Of a stretch of DNA of 16,793 nt, positions 1 to 8,696 are shown in pieces (the first letter of the stretch is position 1; each line of letters opens with the position of its first letter). Below the pieces are notes generated by a model. It was not told the origin of the DNA and ran no database searches. It saw only the letters and a list, made by a program, of their open reading frames with translations. Location of the stretch: positions 1-16,793 of the forward strand of contig JASBUE010000212.1 in NCBI GenBank assembly GCA_030148045.1. The letters are read 5' to 3'. The DNA is from Candidatus Tenderia sp. (lineage in GTDB: Bacteria; Pseudomonadota; Gammaproteobacteria; Tenderiales; Tenderiaceae). Position numbers and translations under genes: made by a program.

Positions 1-353
1 GTGTCCGACGCCCTATCGGCATTGAGCGAATGCTGCGCATCTATTTTCTCCAGCATTGGCTCAATCTTTTCGATCCTGCTGTCGATGACGATCTGCATGA
101 CTCCCGTGCCATGCGTCATTGCGTCGGCAGCGATTCCGGCGGGGCGCCTGTGCCTGATGAGGCCACGAGCGGCAAGTTCCGCCACCTGATGGAGTACCAC
201 AATCTGGGTGGCCAGCTGTTTCACTTGGTCAATCAATACCCCGAAGAGAATAGCCTGAAGGTGAATTGGGGGCATCATCGTCGACCAAGAAGGGAAATCA
301 GTGGTATCTCGGTATGAACGCATATTGGCGTCGACAGTCGAACTAAAGTGGTT
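1..353 (+). pseudogene. IS5-family transposase remnant (5'-truncated by window edge, internally decayed)
   Basis: One frame is open from base 3 to about 262. It reads as the N-terminal part of an IS5-type DDE transposase, with the motif PIGIERMLRIYFLQHW, then DSRAMRH, a PDEAT...KFRHLME segment and LVNQYPEENSLKV. The normal continuation (GTIVDA..., SSTKN) is lost: a deletion joins the frame to a short SSTKK-like stretch. Further on, KGNQWYLGMNA and, in another frame, HIGVDSRTK can be read, so there is a second frameshift near 322. The catalytic DDE core is absent and nothing functional can be made. The element continues beyond the left edge of the window, so its other end is not seen. The family assignment rests on recognised motifs, not on a search. 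Confidence 0.8.
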
Positions 354-470
354 TGCCATGGGCGGCCGGCGTCCATGACTCGGGAGTACTGGGAGATCTC
401 CTACGCGGCGACGAAACTCGCGCATGGGGTGATTTGGCATGCGTCGGCAAGGGTGACGTCATTGCTGAAT

Positions 471-726
471 GTGCCCCGCAATTCGCGAAGCCGGAACGAC
501 AAGAACGACGGCAATGATGCCGAGGCCATTTGTGAGGCGCTGGAGGCGCGGATTGGCGGCCTGGCTGGGGCCTGGGCCATTTTCCTCAGGCGGCAAGGCG
601 CACTATGGGCGCATTCCCAAGCGAGGCGAGGTCTATCTGCGTACCTTGCTGGCGCATGGTGCGCGGGCGGTGATGCGCCACTTGGTACGCCATGACGATG
701 CCCGGAGCCGTTGGGTGGGCGCTGAC
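471..726 (+). pseudogene. IS110-family transposase remnant, copy A (internal deletion)
   Basis: Reading across frames shows APQFAKP, then NDGNDAEAICEALEARIG, which is the RuvC-like N-terminal region of IS110 transposases. This jumps directly to AAWLG followed by SSGGKAHYGRIPKRGEVYLRTLL and HGARAVMRHLVRHDDARSRWV, which is the C-terminal transposase_20 region. The middle of the roughly 330-residue protein is missing. Frame changes occur near 500 and near 570-600, so it cannot be translated as one chain. It is related to the minus-strand copy at 4633-4899 and carries the same deletion joint. The stretch 354-470 between this and the IS5 remnant contains no recognisable gene, although REYWEI near 382 might be more of the same element. 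Confidence 0.8.
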
Positions 727-762
727 AGAGCATCGCGGCTCTGATCGCGATGCGATTTATTT
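726..762 (+). terminator. Two mutually exclusive hairpins, the second with a U-rich tail
   Basis: CAGAGC (726-731) pairs perfectly with GCTCTG (738-743). An overlapping 8-bp stem pairs GCATCGCG (730-737) with CGCGATGC (746-753) and is followed by the T-rich GATTTATTT. The second hairpin resembles an intrinsic terminator and the first could prevent it from forming. It could insulate the sigma-factor operon from read-through out of the IS remnant, or act as a leader switch. From 763 to 883 I see no gene and no strong sigma-70 promoter. The role is inferred from base pairing only. Confidence 0.4.
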
Positions 763-883
763 CCATCTCGGTGGGCTGGATCTCTATCCTGTTGGGGTTA
801 AACAACAGGGTGTACCCACTGATCGAGGAAAGCCTCCATCTTATTTTGGTACAGGAACATGCATAATGGAACCCTGACAGGAC

Positions 884-1471
884 ATGAAAAAAATACTTCC
901 CTTTCCGCGTCAAAAACAAACAGACTTTGACAGTCTGATTCGACCGCATCTTGATATGCTGTATCGGGTTGCCTTTCGCTTTTGCCAACAGCAACAGGAT
1001 GCGGAAGACCTTGTGCAAGATTTGCTAACCAAGCTCTATCCCCGGCGCGACGAGATGGTCGGTATGAGTAATCTCAGGGGCTGGTTGACCACATCCCTGT
1101 ACCATCTGTTTATCGATAATCAGCGCAAGAGCAAGCGCTCACCGTTGCAGCTTGTCGACGATGAGACACACTTTTACGATAATAGCGCCACCGCCGAGGC
1201 CGGCCCACAACAACAGCTCATTCGCGAACGACGGTTGGGGCAAATTCAGCACGCCTTCAATCAGCTCAGCGATGAACATCGGGGCCTGCTGGTATTGCAT
1301 GATATCGAGGGCTACCGGCTCAGTGAATTGCAGGATATGTTGGATTTACCCCTTGGTACGATCAAGTCACGCATCCATCGCGCTCGGGCCAGAATGCGGG
1401 AACTGTTAAAAATAAATCCAACCGAACAGCCAACTCCGGGGAACCTTTTAGGCACAAAAAGCGTTCATTAG
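884..1471 (+). CDS. ECF-type RNA polymerase sigma factor
   Basis: This is a 195-residue group 4 (extracytoplasmic function) sigma factor that would direct RNA polymerase to a small stress or envelope regulon. Region 2 spans about residues 16-83 and includes the DAEDLVQD core-binding helix and GWLTTSLYHLFIDNQRK for -10 recognition. Region 4 spans about 115-175, with the helix-turn-helix YRLSELQDMLDLPLGTIKSR and the RARARMRELL tail. The length is normal for the family, with no region 1 or 3. ATG 884 is the first start after an in-frame TGA at 875. Its Shine-Dalgarno is poor: AGGA at 879-882 is too close and GGA at 868-870 is far. The anti-sigma gene begins 18 bases after the stop, which is the usual ECF arrangement, so autoregulation is likely although I could not identify the promoter. 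It resembles the RpoE/SigK-type families but the ECF subgroup is not determined. Confidence 0.93.
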   Translation: MKKILPFPRQKQTDFDSLIRPHLDMLYRVAFRFCQQQQDAEDLVQDLLTKLYPRRDEMVGMSNLRGWLTTSLYHLFIDNQRKSKRSPLQLVDDETHFYDNSATAEAGPQQQLIRERRLGQIQHAFNQLSDEHRGLLVLHDIEGYRLSELQDMLDLPLGTIKSRIHRARARMRELLKINPTEQPTPGNLLGTKSVH

Positions 1472-1489
1472 GGCAAGAGGGCTTAAATT

Positions 1490-2188
1490 ATGAACTGCAC
1501 AGATTTTAAACAACATCTGGATGATTACCTCAGCAACGAACTGGACGAGCGGCAAACTGCGGCTTTCCTGGGGCATGCCGGGCATTGCATCTACTGCTGC
1601 GGAGAGCTGGATGCCGCCCGTGAAATCGGCCATGCGCTCCGTTCCAGCGATATCCCCCCGGCCTCCCAGGGTTTTGCAAACCGGGTGTTGCGCCAGGCGA
1701 AGACCAGCCCGGTGGGCAGCGACGGCAAAAAACATCAGCGCCGTGGCTTTGCCACCGGATTTGGCAGCGCGCTGGTGGCGGGTCTCGCCCTGTGGGTCGT
1801 GGTGGGACTGTTTCCTGGCCTGCAGGAAACACCTTCGCCAAACAACCCCATGGCTGGTGTCAGCATCGCTCTGGACCAAACCAGTCAGGTCAATCTGGTC
1901 TTTCAGACCGCGCAGGCGCTGCAAAACGCCAAGATTGCCATTGAACTGCCCCCGCATGTCGCGCTGGTGGGTTTCCCTGGCCAACGACAGGTGGAATGGC
2001 GCACCGATCTTATCAAAGGCAAAAACCTGCTGCGCCTGCCGGTCATCGCCAGCCAGGCTGGCGGTAACCAGCCGCTGATCGCACACATTGAATATGGAAA
2101 CAAGAAAATGACTACGTTACAAATCAATCTCGCCGTGGTGAAACAAGACATTTCCCAACAGTGGTCGCTAGACCGAAAACACACGTAA
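1490..2188 (+). CDS. Membrane anti-sigma factor with zf-HC2 zinc finger
   Basis: This 232-residue protein probably binds and silences the sigma factor encoded just upstream until an envelope signal is received. The N-terminal zinc-binding anti-sigma domain covers residues 1-50 and shows H29-x3-C33-x2-C36, the classic HxxxCxxC signature. A basic stretch (KKHQRRG) precedes one transmembrane helix at about 88-108 (FGSALVAGLALWVVVGLFPG). The remaining ~120 residues should be periplasmic. They look like a beta-rich sensor domain (IAIELPPHVALVGFPGQ, VEWRTDLIKGKNLLRLPV) that I do not recognise as a named family. The start at 1490 is supported by GAGG at 1478-1481. The periplasmic domain would be the place where regulated proteolysis or ligand sensing occurs, but that is inference from the family. 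Confidence 0.88.
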   Translation: MNCTDFKQHLDDYLSNELDERQTAAFLGHAGHCIYCCGELDAAREIGHALRSSDIPPASQGFANRVLRQAKTSPVGSDGKKHQRRGFATGFGSALVAGLALWVVVGLFPGLQETPSPNNPMAGVSIALDQTSQVNLVFQTAQALQNAKIAIELPPHVALVGFPGQRQVEWRTDLIKGKNLLRLPVIASQAGGNQPLIAHIEYGNKKMTTLQINLAVVKQDISQQWSLDRKHT

Positions 2189-2217
2189 ACAAAACAATAG
2201 CCTCACTGGAACTGATA

Positions 2218-2739
2218 ATGAAACGCTTACCCCTTATTACGCTTATTATTGCCACCCTCCCCCTGGCGTTGACCACAGGCGCCGCGAGGGCCGTGGAACT
2301 GGATGATCTGGATGTCACCATACAGGTCATTGAGTCGGACCAGATTGACGAAATTACTCACGAACTAGACCTGCCAGGCTTCCCGAACATCAGACGTCCC
2401 GAAGAGGAGATCTCCTCATCGGTCGAGTCCGAGGACGAAGACCAGGACGAGACCAGCGACCTGAAGGAAATGGAAAACGAGCCGCATGACAAAGCTGGCG
2501 ACTCAGAAGACACCGTGGACGTGATTGACGACGCCTCGGAAGCCCAGCAGGAGAGTCAGGACGCGGCCAACGATGCCGCGGATGACCAGCAGGAGAGCCT
2601 AGATGCGGCCAGCGATGCGGCGGATGCTCAACAGGAGAGCCTAGATGCGGCCCACGATGCCGTGGATGCTCAACAGGAGAGCCTGGATGCTATCGACGAT
2701 GTGGAGGAGACGCAACAGGACGCCCCGGGCGACGACTGA
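2218..2739 (+). CDS. Exported, highly acidic protein with 14-residue tandem repeats; function unknown
   Basis: This 173-residue protein has a clear Sec signal peptide: MKR, a hydrophobic core LPLITLIIATLPLAL, and a likely cleavage after GAARA at residue 25. There is no lipobox cysteine. The mature part starts VELDDLDVTIQVIESDQID, continues as an Asp/Glu-rich stretch, and ends with four 14-residue repeats of the form QQESLDAASDAADA plus a partial fifth. The repeats are predicted helical or coiled-coil and strongly negative. ATG 2218 was chosen over the upstream in-frame GTG at 2161 because the signal peptide begins there and the longer form would overlap the anti-sigma gene. It sits between the anti-sigma gene and the TPR/beta-barrel gene and is probably in the same transcript. 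I do not recognise a family. A calcium-binding, spacer or secreted-substrate role would only be a guess. Confidence 0.82.
   Translation: MKRLPLITLIIATLPLALTTGAARAVELDDLDVTIQVIESDQIDEITHELDLPGFPNIRRPEEEISSSVESEDEDQDETSDLKEMENEPHDKAGDSEDTVDVIDDASEAQQESQDAANDAADDQQESLDAASDAADAQQESLDAAHDAVDAQQESLDAIDDVEETQQDAPGDD
2545..2721 (+). repeat. 42-bp tandem repeat, four units plus partial, inside the acidic protein gene
   Basis: Units run 2545-2586, 2587-2628, 2629-2670 and 2671-2712, each beginning CAGCAGGAGAG or CAACAGGAGAG, with a partial fifth (CAACAGGAC) at 2713-2721. Each unit encodes 14 residues beginning QQES(L/Q)DA. The units differ mainly at third codon positions and in the second half, so the array expanded and then diverged while staying in frame. 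The unit is a multiple of three, so changes in copy number would not break the gene. Confidence 0.93.
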
Positions 2740-2767
2740 TTGCCACGCATAAAGACAACCACCAGAG

Positions 2768-2794
2768 AGCCTCGTCTGTCAGGCAGACGCGGCT
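2768..2794 (+). promoter_or_regulatory. Intergenic stem-loop in the ECF operon
   Basis: AGCC (2768-2771) and CGTCTG (2773-2778) pair with CAGACG (2784-2789) and GGCT (2791-2794), giving ten base pairs around one T/C mismatch with a 5-base loop. No T-run follows, so it is not a standard terminator. It lies in the 99-base gap between the acidic-protein stop and the ATG of the TPR/beta-barrel gene. It could be an mRNA processing or stability element that sets the ratio of the two products. The evidence is base pairing only. Confidence 0.4.
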
Positions 2795-2838
2795 TTGCCT
2801 GTGCCATGATGATTATTCGAGCAAGACGAAGGAACTCC

Positions 2839-4158
2839 ATGTCTCACTTGCATAGACTACTAACCTACACCTTGACCATATTGTTTTTTCTGCTCATGCA
2901 ATCTCCCGCCTTGGCGGATACCTATCCAAGAGATCAACTCAATGCCGGCATTCAAGCGGCAAAAGAAGGCCGCTATCAACAAGCGTTGAACTATTTCCTT
3001 AAGGCTCAAGAAGCCGGCCTTGACACGCCCGGCCTGAACTATAATCTTGCCGTTGCCTATTACCAGCTGGGCGAATATCAAAAAGCCAGGAAGTTGTTCC
3101 TGGAGCTGGCCCAGAAGCCAAAGTCCCGTCAACTCGCTCATTTTAATCTCGGCCTGGTGGCCAACCGGCAAAACAACGAGGCGGAGGCCATTAAATGGTT
3201 TCGTCTGGCCTATCGGTCTGAGGACGACCGCCGCATCCAGGCCATGGCTGCTGAAGCATTGAGACGGCTTGGTGCCCGGCCGCAGACGAAAGCGTCCTGG
3301 TATGGCTTTGCCAGCACTGGGCTAATGTATGACTCCAATGTGACGCTGGCCAATGACACCCTCACCGGCATAACTCGCTCCAGTGACATAGCGGCCGAAT
3401 TGATCGCTAGCGCCAGCGGCTGGCTGACCGGTAATCGCCGCGGTGGTCTGCAGCTTTCCATCGGTGGCTACGGGCTCAAATACCAAACCCAGGGCAGAAA
3501 TAACTTTTCACAGCTCAATGCCAGTCTGGGCCGATATGATCAATGGGCCGACTGGCGGACCCGGGTGTATGCCCGTTGGGAGGAAAGTTTTTTTGGCGGC
3601 GCCAACTATCAACGGGCCATCAGCCTGGACAACCGCGCCCAGCGCTCACTCGGCAAAGTCAATCACCTCCAGTTACGTTACAAACTCAGCCAACTGCAGG
3701 CCACCAGTAGTCAGTTCGATTATCTGGACGGCTGGCGCCAGCAACTTCGCCTTGGCAACCTGTGGCGGCGGCAGGGCACCTCCCTGATTACCTATTATCA
3801 ACTGGAACTCAACGACCGTCAGGACAGAACCAGTCCGGTTAGCGGCCGCTTCACCAGTTTCTCTCCCACCCGCCATGCCCTGCGTGCCCGCGCCATCCTG
3901 GATCTGGACTCGAACTGGCGGGCCAGCCTGGATGGCCGTTACCGTTACAGCCGTTACCGGGGCGAGAATGAACTCAGTGGCGGTCTCAAACAGCGCCGCG
4001 TTGACCAACAGTACCGGGCCATCCTAGGCCTGAGCCGTAAACTGAGCCGGCGCTGGGAATTCGATATCCGCTATAGTTTCACCCGCAACGATTCGCGCAT
4101 AGCAAGCTACAGTTATAGCCGGCATCAGCTTAAGGCCGGCATCAATGGCTATTTCTGA
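2839..4158 (+). CDS. Outer-membrane TPR plus beta-barrel protein (Slam/PgaA-like layout)
   Basis: This 439-residue protein has a signal peptide (hydrophobic TLTILFFLLM, cleavage after SPALA at about residue 26). A periplasmic TPR domain of about three repeats follows at 30-145, for example GRYQQALNYFLKAQEAG, LNYNLAVAYYQLGEYQKARKLF and AHFNLGLVANRQNNEAEAIKWF. Residues 151-439 show alternating aromatic/polar beta-strands such as WYGFASTGLMYDSNVTLA, RVYARWEESFF and YRYSRYRGENE, and the chain ends in Phe (GINGYF), the usual outer-membrane barrel signal. The order TPR-then-barrel is that of Slam lipoprotein translocators and of PgaA-type polysaccharide exporters, but identity with either is not claimed. 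ATG 2839 was preferred to upstream TTG 2740 because AAGGA lies at 2829-2833 and the signal peptide starts there. It may display or export the acidic protein encoded upstream (inference). Confidence 0.85.
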   Translation: MSHLHRLLTYTLTILFFLLMQSPALADTYPRDQLNAGIQAAKEGRYQQALNYFLKAQEAGLDTPGLNYNLAVAYYQLGEYQKARKLFLELAQKPKSRQLAHFNLGLVANRQNNEAEAIKWFRLAYRSEDDRRIQAMAAEALRRLGARPQTKASWYGFASTGLMYDSNVTLANDTLTGITRSSDIAAELIASASGWLTGNRRGGLQLSIGGYGLKYQTQGRNNFSQLNASLGRYDQWADWRTRVYARWEESFFGGANYQRAISLDNRAQRSLGKVNHLQLRYKLSQLQATSSQFDYLDGWRQQLRLGNLWRRQGTSLITYYQLELNDRQDRTSPVSGRFTSFSPTRHALRARAILDLDSNWRASLDGRYRYSRYRGENELSGGLKQRRVDQQYRAILGLSRKLSRRWEFDIRYSFTRNDSRIASYSYSRHQLKAGINGYF

Positions 4159-4380
4159 TATATATGATGTTCAGGTTGCTAGTGTCCGGGAAAACCGGCC
4201 CTAGTCACCGGCTTCAACCGGCTACCCTGCCGGCATCACGCTGTAGCCCATACATGAACGCCCACCATTTGCCAAGCATCTCATTCGTAACGCAAGAAGG
4301 TAAAGATTGCAGCGATACATCCGGACTTTATGATGAAGCTCTTTGCCTCTGTCCCTGATGGAATTCGCTGACCGGCTCCC
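4159..4380. other. Non-coding stretch after the ECF operon; nothing assignable
   Basis: There is no convincing coding frame on either strand. Several CCGG/GCCGG clusters occur at 4185-4235 but form only short stems, and no T-run marks a terminator for the operon. The stretch probably includes the far 3' flank of the minus-strand IS110 remnant. Confidence 0.4.
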
Positions 4381-4472
4381 CTATTAAGCTATCGCGCTTG
4401 ATGCGCCTTGGGCTAAGCGAGTTTTGCTGGTCACGGTCTGACCTCAGGTGCTCCCAGCGTCGCTCCAACCTG
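4381..4472 (-). ncRNA. Structured 3' flank of IS110 remnant B; possible bridge-RNA relic
   Basis: Three hairpins stand in a row downstream (minus-strand sense) of the decayed transposase. CAGGT (4445-4449) pairs with ACCTG (4468-4472) and has an inner AGCG/CGCT stem. GGTCA (4429-4433) pairs with TGACC (4439-4443). GCGC (4394-4397) pairs with GCGC (4403-4406) and has a possible outer AGCT/GGCT stem. IS110-family elements carry a structured guide (bridge) RNA beside the transposase gene, on the 3' side in the IS1111 subgroup. The position fits, but no covariance model could be applied here. It may be non-functional. Confidence 0.35.
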
Positions 4473-4537
4473 CTTTTATCTTCACACCACTATCTTCGCA
4501 ATCGGTGGAAGTCGCGCCTCTGTTCAATGTCGTTTTC

Positions 4538-4905
4538 TTAAATGTCGAGCTCTAGCGCTTCTTTCGGTTCGCCGGTACCCGCTAGTCCGTCTCCCGCGCC
4601 AGCGCGGCCTTGTTGCAGCCGCGGCGTTTTGGCAGCGCCATCACCCAACGGCTCCGGGCATTGTGCGTGGCGTACCAGTTGGAGCATCACCGCCCGCGCG
4701 CGATGCGCCAGCAAGGTACACAGATAGGCCTCGCCTCGCTTGGGAATGTGTCCATGGCGCGCCTTGCCGCCCGAGGAAAATTGCCCCGACACCCAGCCCC
4801 CAGCCAGGTCGCCAATCCGCGCCCCCAGCGCCTCACAAATGGCCTCGGCATCATTGCCGTCATCCCTGTCGTTCTGGTGATACGGCTTCACGAATTGCGG
4901 AGCGC
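4538..4905 (-). pseudogene. IS110-family transposase remnant, copy B (internal deletion)
   Basis: On the minus strand a frame reads SAPQFVKPYHQND, then DDGNDAEAICEALGARIG and DLAGGWVSGQFSSGGKARHG, then HIPKRGEAYLCTLLAHRARAVM and LQLVRH. These are the N-terminal RuvC-like part and the C-terminal domain of an IS110 transposase with the middle removed. Past VRH the frame shifts: RSRWVMALPKRRGCNKAA and then LARETD followed by a TAG are readable in another frame, and ANRKEALELDI ends the first frame. It therefore has an internal deletion, at least one frameshift and a nonsense codon. The deletion joint matches copy A at 477-724, and the two copies face opposite ways around the ECF operon. From 4906 to 5038 no gene is seen. 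Confidence 0.82.
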
Positions 4906-5038
4906 TCCAGCAGGCATGCCCCGGCTTTTTCAGCTCTCAGGCCCAGTAATGACTGCCCCCCTTCTCATGTGATTGGTGAATAACAGTCCCAGTCTGGCGT
5001 ATCCCCGATGCCGTATTGGGAGGGGGCATGCCATTTCC

Positions 5039-6673
5039 TTAAGTAATCACCGTTGGTCTGGTGCGGCCTGTATATTTCTCGATCTCGGCAATGCTGTGGG
5101 CGAGGGCGATCAGATCTTTCAGCGCGCTTTGTGTTTCCACGCCGTGTTTTATCGGGTCGTCCTCGTAACGCTCGATATAGACGCGCAGGGTGGCGCCTTC
5201 CGTGCCGGTGCCGGAAAGCCGGTAGACGATGCGGCTGCCGTCGTTGAACTGGATGCGGATGCCCTGGCCGGTGGCCTTTGAGCCATCCACCGGATCGGTA
5301 TAACTGAAATCGTCGCTGTAGGCGATACGCAGCGTGCCCACGGCGCGGTCGGGCAGTGTGTGCATGCGGCTGCGCAGGTTCTGCATCATCGCTTCGGCGC
5401 GCGCCTTGTCCACCCCTTCGAAGTCGTGACGGGTGTAAAAGTTGCGGCCGAACTTTTGCCAATGTTCCTGTACGATCGTTTTCACCGACATCTTGCGTGC
5501 CGCCAGGATGTTGAGCCAGAACAGTACCGCCCACAGGCCGTCCTTTTCGCGCACATGGGCGGAGCCGGTGCCGAAACTCTCTTCGCCGCATATAGTGATC
5601 TTGCCGGCGTCCATCAGGTTGCCGAAGAACTTCCAGCCCGTGGGCGTCTCGTAACAGGTGATGCCCAACGCCTTGGCCACCTGGTCGACGGCGGTGCTGG
5701 TGGGCATGGAACGCGCCACGCCGGCGAGGCCGTCTTGATAGCCCGGCGCCAGGGTGGCATTGGCGGCCAAAATGGCCAGGCTGTCGCTGGGGGTGACGAA
5801 AAAATTCTGCCCCAGGATCATGTTGCGGTCGCCATCGCCGTCCGAGGCGGCGCCGAACTGCGGCGGTTTGGGGCCGAACATGATGCTGACCAGCTTTTCG
5901 GCGTGGGTAAGATTGGGGTCGGGGGGGGCGCCGCCGAAATCGGGGCGCGGCATGTGGTTGATGACCGTGCCCTGGGGCGCGCCCAGCTCCTTCTCCAGGA
6001 TCGCCTTGGCATAGGGGCCGGTGATGGCGTGCATGCCATCGAAGCACATGCGAAAACCCGACTGGAACAGGGCGCGGATGGCGTCGAAATCGAACAATTC
6101 CTGCATCAGTTCGGCGTAGTCGCTGATGGGATTGATCACCACTACTTCGGTGTCTCCGACCTGGGTGCCGCCCACTTTCTCAAGATGAATGTCCGGGGCT
6201 TCGCAGGTCAGATAGCGCTCGATGGTCTTGCTTTGGGCATAGATCGCCTCGGTGAGCTTTTCCGGCGCCGGCCCGCCGTTGGTGGCGTTGTACTTGATGC
6301 CGAAGTCTTCGTCGATGCCGGCCGGGTTGTGGCTGGCCTAGAGGATGAAGCCGCCGAAGGCCTGGTATTTGCGGATCACGCAGGAGGCCGCCGGCGTCGA
6401 GAGCAGGCCGTATTTGCCCACCAATACCCGACCGAAACCGTTGGCCGCCGCCATTTTGACGATGGTCTGGATGGCCTGCTTGTTGCCGTAGCGGCCGTCA
6501 CCGCCCACCACCAGGGTCTTGCCTTTAAACCCGTCCAGGCTGTCGAAGGTGGACTGGACGAAGTTTTCCAGGTAGTTGGGTTTTTCCAGGAAGACGCGGG
6601 TCTTTTTGCGCAGGCCGGAGGTGCCGGGGCGCTGGTCATCGTAGGGCGTGGTGGCAACGGTTCTGATATCCAT
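5039..6673 (-). pseudogene. pgm: Alpha-D-phosphoglucomutase gene interrupted by one in-frame TAG
   Basis: The family interconverts glucose-1-phosphate and glucose-6-phosphate in the cytoplasm (EC 5.4.2.2), feeding glycogen and nucleotide-sugar synthesis. Without the stop the gene would encode 544 positions, the usual length of the PGM1-like family. It starts MDIRTVATTPYDDQRPGTSG, has the metal loop DGDGDRN, the sugar-binding GEESFG and the phosphate-binding RLSGTGT. The catalytic loop reads GGFIL-stop-ASHNPAG: codon 112 (6338-6340) is TAG and the catalytic Ser is codon 114. No frameshift accompanies it, and both sides are otherwise well preserved. Relatives have Thr or Ser at this position, and a TCG serine codon would need one base change. 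The start ATG has GGA nearby and faces htpG divergently. It could be a recent nonsense mutation, a sequencing error, or an amber codon read through by a suppressor tRNA. Confidence 0.9.
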
Positions 6674-6695
6674 GTTTCCGTCCGCTGTGGTTGGG

Positions 6696-6724
6696 GTTGA
6701 AAACCAAAAGGTGAATCCCCATTA
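6696..6724 (+). promoter_or_regulatory. Sigma-32 (heat-shock) promoter of htpG
   Basis: The -35 element is GTTGAAA at 6696-6702, one mismatch from CTTGAAA. A 14-base spacer follows, then CCCCATTA at 6717-6724, close to the heat-shock -10 consensus CCCCATnT. It lies 37 bases upstream of the htpG ATG in the 88-base gap between the divergent pgm and htpG starts. Heat-shock control of htpG is established in E. coli. The promoter here is called by motif. Confidence 0.75.
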
Positions 6725-6761
6725 TGCCTGCGATGCTGCAAATTATGTAGAGGGAGAATAA

Positions 6762-8657
<1,896 letters not shown>

Positions 8658-8665
8658 TCAACAAG

Positions 8666-8686
8666 GGGGCCGGTGCTGCCGGCCCC
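8666..8686 (+). promoter_or_regulatory. GC-rich hairpin between htpG and hslR
   Basis: GGGGCCGG (8666-8673) pairs perfectly with CCGGCCCC (8679-8686) around a 5-base loop. The tail TGCTCAATTT is a poor U-run, so termination would be weak or partial. The hairpin ends ten bases before the hslR ATG and occupies the place where a ribosome binding site would be. It could be an attenuating terminator or a structure that makes hslR translation depend on htpG translation. Confidence 0.5.
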
Positions 8687-8696
8687 TGCTCAATTT

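Noticed and set aside
401..1018. A 205-codon minus-strand frame over the IS110 remnant and the sigma gene start
   Set aside because: It is antisense to two recognised features, with no motif of its own.
2161..2217. Upstream GTG start for the acidic protein
   Set aside because: It would overlap the anti-sigma gene by 28 bases and bury the signal peptide behind 19 residues; ATG 2218 gives a normal Sec signal.
2740..2838. TTG start for the TPR/barrel protein directly after the acidic gene
   Set aside because: The added 33 residues are arginine-rich and precede a normal signal peptide; AAGGA in front of ATG 2839 supports the later start.
4164..4358. A 64-codon open frame after the barrel gene
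   Set aside because: It has no ribosome binding site and no family resemblance, and lies in the flank of the IS110 remnant.
6338..6340. TAG in pgm as a pyrrolysine codon or other programmed recoding
   Set aside because: No recoding stem or pyl gene is visible and pyrrolysine is not expected in this enzyme; nonsense mutation, suppression or read error are simpler.
5360..6700. A 446-codon plus-strand open frame opposite pgm
   Set aside because: It lies wholly antisense to the well-supported pgm frame, has Ala/Gly/Val-rich composition typical of GC-rich shadow frames, and has no recognisable domain.
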